DNA of 56,007 nt from Atkinsonella hypoxylon (Eukaryota; Ascomycota; Sordariomycetes; Hypocreales; Clavicipitaceae): assembly GCA_000729835.1 (NCBI GenBank), contig JFHB01000199.1, positions 1 through 56,007 of the forward strand. Reading direction: 5' to 3'. The position numbers and the translations under genes are program-made. Shown here in pieces: positions 24,296 through 35,749 of the stretch; the stretch's first letter is position 1; every line of letters begins with the position of its first letter. Under the pieces are notes generated by a model. It did no database searches, was not told the DNA's origin, and was given only the letters and a program-made list of their open reading frames with translations.

Positions 24296-24948
24296 TCATC
24301 GCTTCGCAGAGGGGTCCCAAGCGGCAGGTTGCCAAGCCTCTCCCGGCCCCCTCGCCTTCGCCTTTGTCAACGGATCGTCCATCTCGGCCGGTTTCCCCTT
24401 TTGCGTCGGCTTGCGCACTTGTTGCGGTCTTGTCCCGGTTTCCAATTCCGGACCGGCCTGTATCCTCGGCATTGCGTCCTTGGAAGCCCCGTCTTCCATG
24501 ACCCGCGGCTTGGCCTCCCACCGGGCATCCGCCTCGGCAGCAAGAATCTTCATGCGCTGCTGTCGCACAACATCACGGCTCTGCTCTTCCAGACTCGGGG
24601 GCTCTGCGCGCATGTGTCGGAGCCATTGGTGCCAGAGGGGTGAGACCTGCACTTGGCTGTAGTGCGTAGATCGGGGGTAATTCACGATGCGGCGGAGGCG
24701 GGTTTCTGCGGATGTAAGCTTGAATTCCCAGTATGTGTTGCCCTGGAGGTCATGGCCTGTTTGCAAAACGTCAGTCTGGGTTTTTGCCGACGGGGGGGGC
24801 AGGGACGAGGTTGAGGTTGAGGTTGAGGTTGAGGTTCATTGGGGGCGGTGACTTGCGAACCGACAAAGAATCGTTTGCGCCAAGGCAGGCGCAGGGCTTT
24901 CCATTTGTAGTATGTGCGTGCGAGGGGGCCGATTATTGTGCGGGCCAT
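24296..24948 (-). CDS. NDUFAF2: Complex I assembly factor NDUFAF2 (mimitin), 182 aa
   Basis: Mitochondrial chaperone of NADH:ubiquinone oxidoreductase assembly, a paralogue of subunit NDUFA12. Exon 1 is 24948-24861 and exon 2 is 24756-24296; the 104-bp intron joins at Gly30 to restore the family core WRKRFFVG then HDLQGNTYWEF. The rest of the family signature follows: RRIVNYPRSTHYSQVQVSP and WHQWLRHMRAEPPS, where the tryptophans and the tyrosine-rich strand are typical. The C-terminal third is a charged, low-complexity tail rich in Glu, Lys and Pro, as in other fungal members. The donor GTTCGC is weak; reading straight through the intron would insert a Pro-Gln repeat and break the family alignment. 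It is divergent from the calponin-domain gene across 750 bp. Confidence 0.88.
24806..24836. repeat. (GAGGTT)n hexamer repeat in an intron
   Basis: Five consecutive hexamers, GAGGTT on the plus strand, next to a G-rich run and inside the intron of the NDUFAF2 gene. In the sense direction it reads AACCTC, giving a pyrimidine-rich tract. Confidence 0.9.
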
Positions 24949-25698
24949 GGATGGAAGGGAGGGCAGTGAGCGCAGGTAGGTGAGGACGTCGTGGGAAGAT
25001 GGCTTTGATTTTTTGATTTTTTTTTTCGTCTTTTCTTTTGGACTGTAGATCGATTGAGGTAACGTTAGCGTCGTGACCTTGGCCGTCGATGACGGGGCAG
25101 GTTTGCGCCACACTGACGAGATGGGGGGCGACGCCGCGCCGCGTGGCTGCTGCGTCACTACAGAGCATTGCTTGCCATTGCCCCTCTGACCTAGGGACAT
25201 GCCAATCCAGCACGGGTCTCCCCTAGCAGCCGCTGCCTGGCGTCGGTGGGTGCACGTCAACAATGCGCTAGAATTTATTCATGCTGTAACTAACTATACA
25301 GCATGCTGTACGGCTGGGATGGGAATACGGAGCACTCCGTAATCAGATGTCAAGGCACTGCCCTGCCCCGCCCAGGCGCCCAGGCTGTTGACAGATTCTG
25401 CGGCCACCTAACTTACGCCGCTATAACTAACGGAGTCGTCATGTCCCCAGCCGGTTAATTTGTCAACCGCGGGCCACGCAGCATCAACCCACATAGCCGC
25501 ACCCAAATCCATCACAACTTTAGTTACCTTGTTCTCCGTCCCTCTTTGTCTACCCGACACCCTCCCTTATTTACTGTTTATACACAATTGCACGATCCTA
25601 ATTGCTAAATTCATCCTGATTAGATACCCAGCTCGTCACCGGTCACCCTCGAAAAACAAAGCGCACTCGGGTTTTGCAAGCGTAGGCAAACCATCGCC
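24949..25698. promoter_or_regulatory. Divergent promoter, NDUFAF2 and calponin gene
   Basis: 750 bp between two start codons pointing away from each other. It holds a T-rich tract (25012-25030) within the NDUFAF2 leader side, a 14-bp palindrome (25297-25310), and a long pyrimidine-rich leader before the plus-strand ATG. No gene is visible. Confidence 0.6.
25297..25310. promoter_or_regulatory. 14-bp perfect palindrome TACAGCATGCTGTA
   Basis: A perfect dyad lies mid-way in the divergent promoter, with an extra half-site (ATGCTGTA) about 16 bp to its left. Its symmetry and position suggest a site for a dimeric transcription factor; no specific factor is recognised. Confidence 0.35.
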
Positions 25699-27869
25699 AT
25701 GGCATCCGTCTCGTCCTTGGACAAGGACCTGCGCAAGTTGCGCCTCGACAAATTTACCCCGGCCGCCGCCACTGAAGTCCGTGTTTGGATCGAGGAAGCC
25801 CTCGGAGAGAAGCTGCCGTCCTCAGATTTGCTCGAGGGTCTTAAGGACGGTGTTGTGCTGTGCAAGTATGCCGTTCTGAGATGACTTTTCCGTTGTTACC
25901 GACACTGGCGGTACCAGCGGAATAACAACGCTTGACAGGGCTATGTTAACTTCGCGTATTCTACAGGCTCATCAATCTCGGCGCGCCATCGCCCGGCATC
26001 AGATTCAAGCAGTCGGCCATGCCTTTCGTACAGATGGAAAATATCTCTCACTTCCTCCGCGCCTGCCAGGCCCCGCCGTTCAACCTGCACCAACACGACA
26101 TGTTTCTAACCGTCGACCTATACGAGCAGAAAGACCCGGCACAGGTCCTACAGTGTCTGGGCGCATTTAGCAGGGCCGCATACGACGCCAATCCCAGCCG
26201 CTTTCCACAACCTATCGGCCCCAAGAATCGAGGAGCTGCTGGCGGGATCAGTCCCCAGGCTTCCGGCTATGCTTCTCCGACTGGCGGCCTTCGCGGCCGC
26301 GGTGCTTCTATCAATAGCAATTTCTCATCGGCGTATAGTTCGAGACCGGCGCTGCTGTCACATCGAACAGGAGATACCACGCCTTCCGGACGTCGAAGCC
26401 CTGCCAAAAGTCCTACTGCTGGGTCTGGATCTCCCGGACCTGTTAGCAGTTGGAGTCAACGGGGGCATGAAGGATCTACAGCGCCAGCGTGGAACATCAC
26501 TCAGTACGGATACATGGGCGGCGCCAGCCAGGGCAAATTGGGCATATCTTTCGGCGGTATGCGACAGATTACAAGTGCAGGCCCCCATGTGCCCAGCTTA
26601 GCGGATAAGGGGCACAGGCGCAAAATGGAAGCCGAAAGGCAAGAAGAGGAGGAGCGGCAAAGACGAGCTCAGCTTGAGGCCGAAGAAGAGGCCGCGCGTC
26701 AGCGGGAGGAGGAGCGATGGGAAGAAGAGACGCATCGATTGCGTGAGGAAGAACGACGCAAGGCCGAGGAGGAAAAACGAAGATGGGAAGAGCAAGAACG
26801 GCAATGGAAGCTCGCGGAGGAAAAGCGGCGCAAGGAAGAACAAGAGGCAGCCGCTCAGCTTGACGAAGAACGGAAGCGCTCCAGGGGTCGCAGCGATGCC
26901 AGACTACGCGGTCAGTTCTTGAGTCAGTACCAAGCCGAGCAGGGGGAATTAGACCGACGCAACAACACGCGCAGCCAGGAACTGGAGAAGGAATTGGAGC
27001 GAGCGCGCCAGCGCGAAGAAGAGTACGAGCGAGAACGCCAAACACGGAGCAGTAGCCGTCCCGTGAGCGAAATCGTTTCCAACAAGGCCCGATCAAGGAG
27101 CCGTCACCGAATAGCGTCGCCGACCGCCTCTCCCCCATCTGCCGTAGGACCTCCACGGACACAAAATCGATACGGGTCATGGACAAGAGATGACGAGCGA
27201 GATTATCTGCAAAAACGAGACACCAATCAGCAGCAGAAGCAGAAGCAGGAACCAAAGGAATCCACGCTTGAGCTAACATCAGAGACACCCGCTCGCGAAA
27301 CGTCCATCCTGGCCGAGGCCCAGCCTGCACCACCGCAGCAATCCCAAATGACCTCCTCGCGACCACTTCCCGAGCCACAAGCCACTCCGAAAGCCGGATC
27401 CCCCAACGGCAACAGCGCGCGTCCCCTCCCCGATCCAACAAAGTGCATCTCTCCTCCGCCCCAAAGTCGAACAGATCGATTCCTCGCCTCCAACACACCC
27501 CCTTCACAACCGCCGTCGCGCCAAACCTACTCTCGTGAACTGGGAACCACTGAGGAGCGCGACTCGGAAGACAGACGACGCGTGCAGAGTCAGGCGCAGT
27601 CTAAAGCGGGGGGGTTGGCTTCCAAGTCCCTTCTTGAACGGGAGATGGAGATGGAGCGGCAGCGGCAGAAGGAGTGGGAGGAGGCACAGAAGGAGACTGC
27701 CAGCGCTGTCCGTTCCGAAGACGGCGTAGATGGCATCGGGGGACGGTGGGATGTCGGGCAGTGGAGCGGTTATACGGGGGGCGATTCGCAGAACAGGGGC
27801 GCGCAGGGGATCGGGTCCGGGAGGAGGCAGATTGTTGGTCCGAGGCCTTTGCCCGGGTCGAATCGGTGA
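25699..27869 (+). CDS. Calponin-homology (transgelin-like) protein, 689 aa
   Basis: Probable actin-binding protein. Exon 1 is 25699-25865 and exon 2 is 25967-27869; the 101-bp intron is GTATGC to CTACAG, and the joined frame is 690 codons. Residues about 15-145 form a single CH domain of the Scp1/transgelin type: LEGLKDGVVLCKLINLG, then FKQSAMPFVQMENISHFL and DLYEQKDPAQVLQCLGAF. A Ser/Gly/Pro-rich linker follows, with a GISFGGMRQI segment near residue 250 that matches the calponin-like repeat position of transgelins. Residues about 270-430 are almost entirely Glu/Arg/Lys/Gln, a long single alpha-helix or coiled coil. The C-terminal 250 residues are disordered and Pro/Ser-rich. Yeast Scp1 and fission-yeast Stg1 are much shorter, so the helix and tail are a filamentous-fungal elaboration. 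Confidence 0.9.
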
Positions 27870-28670
27870 TGGCGCGAGTTTGCACTCTTGCGGACTGGAA
27901 TACCTCTTCGATCTTGATGGGCTGCATTCTTCGGGTGTCTTTTGAACTGGGTAGCAGTAGCTTGGCAATTGTACATTGTTGATGCGCACCTTGACATTCC
28001 GCACTTTGCGTCTACCTCGTCACGTACATCGGTATATGTTCTTGACCTCTTTTTGCATGCGTATCTGTCCACTCAGGCTATGCGTCGTGTTCAACACCCG
28101 TGAAACATTCATAGACACTACCTTGCAATCTCATCAATTGTGCCTCCTTCTTCTGATTGCCCATTATGCGTGTATCTATGGGTATTATGTAACCTCCCCT
28201 TTGCTATGTACTCAGCGCAATTGACGCAAAAAAACAACGAATGATCTAGACTATGCGAAGCATCGTGTACAATTTAATCCACTGTCCATCGTAACTAGTT
28301 GCTCATCCGCACATCAACCGTGGGCGCGTCATTGACAGTGCATCCGCAGGCTGGCAGTGGATGGGGTAAGTTGGTTTTCCTCACGGCCAGCACAGACTTG
28401 CCCGCGGAGGCCAGGGGGATCGACGAATCGACGAATCGACGCGTCAGGGAAAGGAGGGGGCGAAGGGCGGGGTCACGACCTGGTACAGCTTGTCCTTGGT
28501 CCATGGTGCACGTAGTCGTGACACAAACTCGGCTGAATTCGACTCCAGCCCCATCAACTAACTGGCTTGAACGTGTCGACGTCGTTGAAACTGATTCAGT
28601 GTGAAAGTCTCTCTTTGCGTGGCCGTTCATCGCTCTTTGTCCTTGCCGCGGGGATTCAGCTTCTGTCCTT
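27870..28670. other. Intergenic: convergent 3' ends
   Basis: 801 bp between the stop codons of the calponin-domain gene and the SET gene. It should contain both 3' UTRs. A small tandem CGAATCGA-type repeat lies near 28420-28442. No gene is supported. Confidence 0.6.
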
Positions 28671-30347
28671 TTATGTTTGTGGCTCTGACTCCTGGTCAGT
28701 CTGGGCTGCTTCCTTTCTACAACGCTGGCACATGCACCATCCGCCTAGACTGCCTCGAGCCCACTCTCGACGTTGCTGCACCGGAAGGGAGACGTCACAA
28801 TAGTGGTTCAAGATTTCCTCTCCCTTTTTGATGCCGCCCTTGCGGCCGCCTACGATGCGCTCCTTTCGAGCCCGCAGAACCATACGTCCACCCCAGTCCC
28901 AGGTAACATTAGGGTCACAGTCGTGGTTGGCTAAACACCAGTATGGATGGACTGCCGCCACGTCTGGACGGCCGTCTCGAAGACTCTTTCGCGCCGACGC
29001 GGTTCCTCGAAACTTGGCATATAGTGTGTTTAGAACCCAAAGGTCATATTGAGGGAGTGAGGTGTAGATATCAATATCCATCTTCTCCAGCACGTGGAGC
29101 GGTGTTTCGATATTGTACTTGAACGAGAATAGCAATGTCCATTCCGGTGGCGGCCCGGCGTTAGGCGAGATATCAATATCATTAGTTGCTGTAGGGACGA
29201 AATCCCCCCAAATATACCTAACCTCGCGGACATCAAGGGGATGGATTTGTTGATGCGCAGCCAATGCCAAGACGCGGGATAGTAGCAGAAGGTAGAGAGT
29301 CTCGTCAGCCTCTGCCGCTTTCAGGTCCTTCGCAATCGCGTCTACGTCCTTCTCGCACACCGCGGAGTGGTAGCGCTCCTGGGCGATATCGTGGCAGTAT
29401 TGACTGCAGAAGACGGTGTCATGGCATTTATCGCATTCGACTGCCGGTTCTTTGGTGCCCAGCGGCGGGAGGTCGGAGCTACAGGCATCACACACAGCAT
29501 CCTTCAAGCGATTGTTAGCCGTAAGGAGAGTATATTCGCGCAGAACAACTTCTCCTGGCTCGATATCCTCCACAGCAAAGACACCCAGTTGCTTGCAGGT
29601 CGGGATAATGTCGTAATGGTCTGTATTGCTGGCTCCTTCCAAAAGAATCGGCAGTGTTGCAACTTGAATGGCACACTTTGGCGCCATTTTTTCGAGGTCT
29701 GCATTCAGCGCATCTAGAGATTCTTGTGCAAATCGATCTGGCTCGTGGTCATTCCATGGGTAGACTTCGCGGCGTACAAGACCATAATCAGGCAGATCAT
29801 TGATGTCGAAAACGTCTCGACGCAGTCGACGTCGAGCAACAGTATTGATATGGTTCTTGGTGTTGAGCAATTCAGTATTGTTAGGCGCCAGCTTCAGACC
29901 GCGCTCACAGAAGCCATGAGCACTTTTCAGGCACCCGCAGAGCAATAGACTCAAGGAGAGAATCTGATAGGCCCTTATGGATGCAAGACCTGCCAGGCGG
30001 CGTGCGGCCTCTTCCCGGCTACCCAAACTCTCAATGATGGCCGGCGACCACTCGTCCGGAAGGTCTCCGTAAACCATGACTTCAGGAATCGGGACCCCAG
30101 TGTGCATCATCAAGCTCACCATGGCCTTTTCGTGGTATTCGAAACTTTCATTGCTAACTTCGTCAGTCAGAAGTAAAGCTCTGTACGCGTCGCCAGCGGC
30201 TAGATCCGGATAGCCTAAGTCGGAATATACAACGGCACGTTGGAGGTAGAGAATTAGGTCGTATGGACAGCCGTTGAGGCCCTCCGTCAGCTGAAGACGG
30301 CGATCGAGCAGCTGCTCTCGGATATCAACCTCGCCCATGGTTATCAC
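28671..30347 (-). CDS. TPR-MYND-SET (SMYD-like) methyltransferase, 558 aa
   Basis: Putative protein-lysine methyltransferase. It is a single exon. Residues 15-170 form TPR-like helical pairs (AVVYSDLGYPDLAAGDAYRA and a second pair ending CERGLKLAPNN). The SET domain starts at GVFAVEDIEPGEVVL (255-269) and is interrupted by a MYND-type zinc finger with C286, C289, C305, C308, C314, C318, H327 and C331. SET catalytic parts follow: NHDCDPN (474-480, the cofactor-binding NHxCxPN) and GEEILNHYC with Tyr516. The post-SET cysteines are CMCQRC (538-543). All of the key residues are present, so it should be active. The substrate cannot be told from sequence. The second ATG, three codons downstream, is an equally possible start. 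Confidence 0.92.
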   Translation of the reverse strand: MITMGEVDIREQLLDRRLQLTEGLNGCPYDLILYLQRAVVYSDLGYPDLAAGDAYRALLLTDEVSNESFEYHEKAMVSLMMHTGVPIPEVMVYGDLPDEWSPAIIESLGSREEAARRLAGLASIRAYQILSLSLLLCGCLKSAHGFCERGLKLAPNNTELLNTKNHINTVARRRLRRDVFDINDLPDYGLVRREVYPWNDHEPDRFAQESLDALNADLEKMAPKCAIQVATLPILLEGASNTDHYDIIPTCKQLGVFAVEDIEPGEVVLREYTLLTANNRLKDAVCDACSSDLPPLGTKEPAVECDKCHDTVFCSQYCHDIAQERYHSAVCEKDVDAIAKDLKAAEADETLYLLLLSRVLALAAHQQIHPLDVREVRYIWGDFVPTATNDIDISPNAGPPPEWTLLFSFKYNIETPLHVLEKMDIDIYTSLPQYDLWVLNTLYAKFRGTASARKSLRDGRPDVAAVHPYWCLANHDCDPNVTWDWGGRMVLRARKERIVGGRKGGIKKGEEILNHYCDVSLPVQQRREWARGSLGGWCMCQRCRKEAAQTDQESEPQT

Positions 30348-33300
30348 AACATTCGAGGATTAAGAAAAACGAAAGGAGAAGCTTCAGGGGATGTGTCGAC
30401 GAGACTATCTTGCAGGATGACGTGGGGCGACGACAATTGGTGCAAGGAGAAGGGCGTCGCGATTATACACAAACTACGGCAACACGTGTACGAATCCTGG
30501 TTGGGAAATGTCCAATCTTGGGGTCAATTAAGCCGCCACAGATGGTAGAGTTGAAAAGCGGACTTGTCGAAAGGCAGAAAAACCTTGAAACAACTTGAGA
30601 CAAGAATCAGCGATGGTGGGAGGAGCAGTTGAAAAATGTGAGAAAGCATAACGCAGACTGACATGACAGTCTGGCTAATTTTGCTGACTTGCCAGGAGAA
30701 CAACCTAACCTTTAATCAAGAAAAGAAGAAGATTGTGAACTAGATGTTAGGCAGACGCAACCAAGATGGCATGGATGGCATGAAGTGGACGCGGATATAA
30801 GTTCTCAGATTGGGTCAGCCTTTTTAGTGATGCAGGGTCCAAACGCAATCTGTTAGGGTCGTTCAGGGAAAGAAAGACCTTGGGCAAACAATGATAAGGG
30901 TCTGGTTCGTGTCGACGAAAGTGTGTGGCGACAAGACGTATTGGCCAGTGGCTTCTCGCACCTGACAGGCGGAACGAGTTGTGGCTTAGAGAGGGTCCAA
31001 AACCGGACTGCCAGGGATTATGCGGATTGTGCGGGATGTGCGTGATGGCAAATGAGCGAGAGGGTCGGTGGTACGGAGAAACGAGGCGCAGGCCCCTCCA
31101 TCTTAGCCCTGCAAAGCCCGAGAGACCCTGCGTGCGTACCTGCTTTTTCCTGGCTTGGCTGTCCTGAAAGTGGATGGCAAGAGGCAGGAGCAGCCAAGCG
31201 GCGTTGCAGAAGGCTCTTGGACTCATTGAGCGAGCAGGTGGAAAAACTCAGGGTGGCCACAATTAAGGAAAAAGCCTGTTGACTGTGGCTTAAAATTTTT
31301 GCTTTGGGTGGCTTTGAGACCGTCTATACCCCTAGGCCATTCTTACCATTACTTATTTGTACGACTTTGATTTTTATTTGTATGCCCGCCTGGCCGGCCG
31401 TTCGGCACCGCGCACCGCCACGCGGGGCTGTTGGTGCTTTCCAATGCATTAACTACACGACAGCATCAGTTGAGTTGACCTGAGTAGCTGTGGAAGGGAA
31501 GTAGCTGATAGGTTGAAGGGGCAGTGGGCTAACTGTGGGGCTCGTACTCTGTACCGACCTTGGAGAGACGCAACGCAGGTCACGGGTGTATGGGCCGGGT
31601 GGCCCAGTACAGGGCCCCTAATCGAGCTTATCTCGCAATACAACACACCCAACACACCACACCCGTCACCTGTTTTATGCGAGCCCTTCTGCCTGCTTAC
31701 ACGGCAGGGATGGCGGCATAATTTGACATCCCTCTTACCTAGGAATACATGGCATCTAATTGCATTCTAAATTCAGAGGTATTGCAACGATATATATTTT
31801 AGTTCATTGCACTTTACAAAAAATCAATGTATATACATATAAAAATGGGATTGAAAGAGGGATTGGAGGACTAAACCACATGTGATTATGTAAGTCGGTT
31901 GCCCAGCTGTTATGTCAGCTCGCTTAGCCAACAGTCTAATTGATCAAGGTTCCAATTTCTACCGAGGAATAAAACTGCTAATCATAAAGCTATTGCCCGA
32001 TAACGCTGCTCACTAATTTAAATTCCGTGATTAAGACCTTACTTAGTTAATGAGAGAAGATTGGCCTCCGCCCAACCGGGCAAGTCGCTAACGAGAGCAG
32101 CATATGGGGTTTTGCCTTCCTGGCACAGAGCCTTTTCCCCATATGACTTAGCAGAGGACGTACTAGCTAATATCTAGAGTTTTTTCTAAATGACAATAAT
32201 GACGGTAAGATTTTAACATTAGACACACAAAATCTACTTTGTGCTTTTCTTCGTCAAACGCATGGTAAGGTACTCACCACTGTATGCTTAGGTGTTCGAG
32301 CGAGGTTGGCCACGGCAGTGCCACGGCGGATTTTGCATTTGGTTCGCTGTGGCGGCGGCCGTTCCTTTTTGGAAGGCCTCTTGTTTCATCTTCCCGTGGA
32401 CTCGACAGGATAGCAAATCGGGAGAGGACAGGCGGCCAGACCAGCATATTGTGGCGGGGAGGGAGCGGAGCAGAACGAATAATATCTTGACGCGCAGCAA
32501 GATTATGTAGGTATGCAGCAGCAAGTATTTTCTGTTACACATATCTTGCTACAGGAGTACTTAGCAGTCCCATATGAAAAATGTTCAGATCTTCCACAGG
32601 CAAGGTTTCTCACAAACGCAATCTTCTTCAGGATCTCTCCGCAACCCTGGTTAAATGGCTCCTGCTGCGCAATTATGTCAATACGTTAATCTCAACTTGT
32701 TTGTTTGCAAGATACCAAGCTACTTTGCTTTCAATCCAACTACGGCTGTTCAAAATTGTCCAAGGTGTTTGAGTTTGTAACGTCGTCATCTGGCGGCCGC
32801 TATCTGCCCTTCAGCAGAACATAACATTGATAATGTCACGACATGACACGCCGTAGGACCCGATGCATGGGGGCAACCCTTGCAATTGAGGCTCCCGCGA
32901 AGGGCGCTCCAGATGCTTCCAGTGACTTCGCGGCACAAAGCGGTGCTTCTTTCACATGCCTATCAAGGAAAAGGGCAGTTTGCACCTGGCAATCGCCGGG
33001 GATTCTCGCAATTATGGAGTATACAGACACAACATTGAACGTTATTGGGAGATTCGGCAGCTTGGTCCATTGCGGGTACCACGTTAACTTGAAACCGATC
33101 TGGTGATCAAGATTGGTGTCCTAAACATGCAACATGGGAAGTATTAACTACTCCGCACGTTGTAGCACAATCGGAGCGAGTACCGGGTGTTCATTTTTCC
33201 CAGAGCAGTAGATAGAGCACGCTTCTTGCCTTGATTGAGGGCATTGTTGACTAGGTAGGTAGTTATATTATCGGGTACCGTACGAGTACCGTACGATTTC

Positions 33301-34138
33301 TCGTCCGCCCGATGTTGCATTTCCTTATAGCTGGGCAAAGCAGATTTTCCGTAAATCTCTTCTCAAGGGGCCCCGGCGGCTGTGGCCTACAATGCATTAC
33401 GATGCTCGAATTGAGGTGATGTTGGAGGGCTTCGGGTCAGTCCATTATCGCTAGTGATTACTTGCCCGACTACGTTGTTGTGGAGTTTTAGCGTGGAATG
33501 TTTTCGAAGACGTTGTGGGGCTGCGATACGGAGTAGATAATCCCGCGTTGGACATGCCTGGCACAACCTCACAGTGTATCAGTGCGAATACTATCAACTA
33601 ACACCAGTACATTGAGCAGTGGCTTTATGCATATGCCTCTAATTCACACTGTCCTGATGTACACATGTACCTGCATATAGCTACTTACCTAGGTAGGTAC
33701 CCGAGGTAGGAGGTATGCAGAGCATACGCTATGCACATATTATGCCATTCAGGTTGAAAAAAAAAAAAAGCTCACACTTGAAATTGGCTGGACCTGTCTT
33801 AAAGTCCAGCAAACCCGCCGCCTTTTGACCCCGCCACTATCACGCCGCAACCGCCTCAAGTCATACTTGTTGATGTCATTTTTTTTTTCTTTCGACTAAA
33901 TCTCGTCACTGCACAAGTCGTTTGCCAAACAGCCTCTGTCACAATATACAATACCATCACACCCGTTCGCCTCGTGTTCATTTGCTGCGATAGCATTCAA
34001 AGAAAGCAATTGCGGTCCTTGCTCACGCATTGATACTTGCTACCCCTCAACAAGGTGGTGTGCATTTAATAGCTCGATAAGCCTGCATTCTGTGCAAGTT
34101 ATAAACCTTTACATCACGCATCAAACCCACCCACCAGT
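30348..34138. other. Long divergent intergenic region, no gene seen
   Basis: 3.8 kb between the SET gene and the 6-phosphogluconolactonase, both transcribed outward. About 31.3-32.3 kb is AT-rich. Noted: a hairpin with 9-bp arms CATATGGGG and CCCCATATG (32101-32109, 32137-32145), a direct repeat of ACCGTACGA near 33275-33295, CTAGGTAGGT tracts near 33250 and 33690, and pyrimidine tracts leading to the plus-strand start. Short open frames here lack codon bias or domains. Confidence 0.6.
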
Positions 34139-34921
34139 ATGCCCAAGTCTCAGCCAAATCTTTACTCTTTTCCTGGCGTCGACGCCCTGGCACCCGCCCT
34201 GCGTGCATTCATTGTGCAGAGCCAGAACACCGGGTTCAACAGACACGATATCTTCAAGGTCGCCGTATCGGGTGGCTCGTTGCCCAAGACGCTGGCACAA
34301 GCTCTTCTTGCTCCCTCGCAAGGGCCTGAGGACAAGATCGAATTCTCAAAGTGGGAGATCTTCTATGCCGATGAACGCGCTGTGCCCCTGGACGACGATA
34401 ACTCCAATCACGCCCTGCTCAAGAAGGAGCTCTTGGACAAGATCCCCGCAGACCAGCAGCCTACTGTGCATCCCATTGACACGACACATCTTGACAATAT
34501 TCAAGAATTGGCAGACCAGTACGAGAAGATTCTTGTCGGAAGCTTTGCCAACCGTGACTCGGTTCGGCTCCCCATCTTCGACCTCATTCTCCTGGGTTGC
34601 GGCCCCGACGGCCACACCTGCTCCTTGTTTCCCGGTCACCCGATCCTCCGCGAGACCGATGCCTGGGTGGCTGCGGTTGAAGACTCCCCCAAGCCGCCTC
34701 CCAGACGAATCACTCTCACTCTCCCCGTAGTTACGCACGCCGTGCGTATAGCGTTTGTTGCTACCGGCGCAGGCAAGAAGGATATCATGAAGCAAATCTT
34801 CGATTCGTCAGAAGGTCTACCCTGCACATTGGTCAATGACGCCACCGGTGAACGATGCAGCTGGTTTGTGGACGAGGCCGCAGTTGAAGGTGTCAGCTTC
34901 CCCAGAAAGGCGTTTCTGTAG
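34139..34921 (+). CDS. 6-phosphogluconolactonase, 260 aa
   Basis: Hydrolyses 6-phosphoglucono-1,5-lactone to 6-phosphogluconate, the second step of the oxidative pentose phosphate pathway (cytosol), supporting NADPH production. It is a single exon with family motifs in order: VAVSGGSLPKTL (41-52, phosphate loop), FYADERAVPLDD (75-86), LLGCGPDGHTCSLFPGH (151-167, catalytic Asp-Gly-His loop) and PPPRRITLTLP (187-197). The length matches yeast Sol3/Sol4 and bacterial Pgl. It belongs to the NagB-related fold; the DER and GPDGHT motifs separate it from glucosamine-6-phosphate isomerase. The start is the first ATG in frame and gives the usual N-terminus. Confidence 0.95.
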   Translation: MPKSQPNLYSFPGVDALAPALRAFIVQSQNTGFNRHDIFKVAVSGGSLPKTLAQALLAPSQGPEDKIEFSKWEIFYADERAVPLDDDNSNHALLKKELLDKIPADQQPTVHPIDTTHLDNIQELADQYEKILVGSFANRDSVRLPIFDLILLGCGPDGHTCSLFPGHPILRETDAWVAAVEDSPKPPPRRITLTLPVVTHAVRIAFVATGAGKKDIMKQIFDSSEGLPCTLVNDATGERCSWFVDEAAVEGVSFPRKAFL

Positions 34922-35749
34922 GATGGCATGTCTGTGGAGTTGAGGACTGCTGCACGCGTCTACCTCTCGTTGCATCGTTGGTGCGATGAATAATCAGAAA
35001 GTTGAATTGTAGGCAGGACAACAAGGAAGGGAAAGTACATTAAAGCGAACACCCCATTCTCGGATTTTCAAGAGTCATGCATGACTCGATTCCGCTATTC
35101 ATCTAGATGAGCTGTGCGCAGGAACATTTTTACGAGTTCGTACGTGCGCTTCTCATTTCCAGTTTTTTTTATAAAAGAAAAAAAATCTCAATGGCTTCGC
35201 TGAATAGCGTTCATGTCGTGTCGTGGATGGGTCGGTTGTGACAGCGTAGACCAGTTGTATCGTGTTGGGGGCATTACAATTGCTACAGCAATGGGAATAG
35301 AACTCAGTGCCAATAGTGCCTGTTGCCTTGCATTGCCGTCTTGAGGACCATTGTACATTCGATGTCGCCGGACTAGTATCATCTTACGCCCACAAAGGAC
35401 CAGGGCCACGCATCGGCTTTCCTTCCCACTCTACCAATACAGCGTCCTGCAGTCGTAGGTACATGCGTCGGTCGGCGGATGTCAGGCGCTATTCCAAGGC
35501 GCCACTTGCTCGTATTGCTCAGCAGCTTGCAGATCAGGCTCCAGGTTGCTAAACATGCATGAAAGAATGGAAGAATGGAGATATTGGTAACTTTCCTCGC
35601 TTCTGTGCATACTTCTCTGCAGGGTTTCTCGTTTTAAAGCCATGCACAAGCTTGTACAAGGCTTAGATGATGGAGAGGTTGATATTCCCACTTCTTGATT
35701 AATTTAGGTACACATGACAAATAAGCTCACTTTGCAAGGAACCTGACAC

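Noticed and set aside
26569..27507. 312-codon minus-strand frame inside the calponin gene
   Set aside because: Shadow of the Glu/Arg/Lys-rich helix read on the other strand; the sense frame has a CH domain and a consistent intron.
30747..31226. 159-codon minus-strand frame in the SET gene upstream region
   Set aside because: His/Arg/Pro-rich composition typical of a chance frame, with several overlapping frames on the other strand; no domain.
32101..32145. CATATGGGG hairpin as a terminator or small RNA
   Set aside because: Only nine base pairs with a 27-base loop in an AT-rich spacer; no adjacent gene end or transcript evidence.
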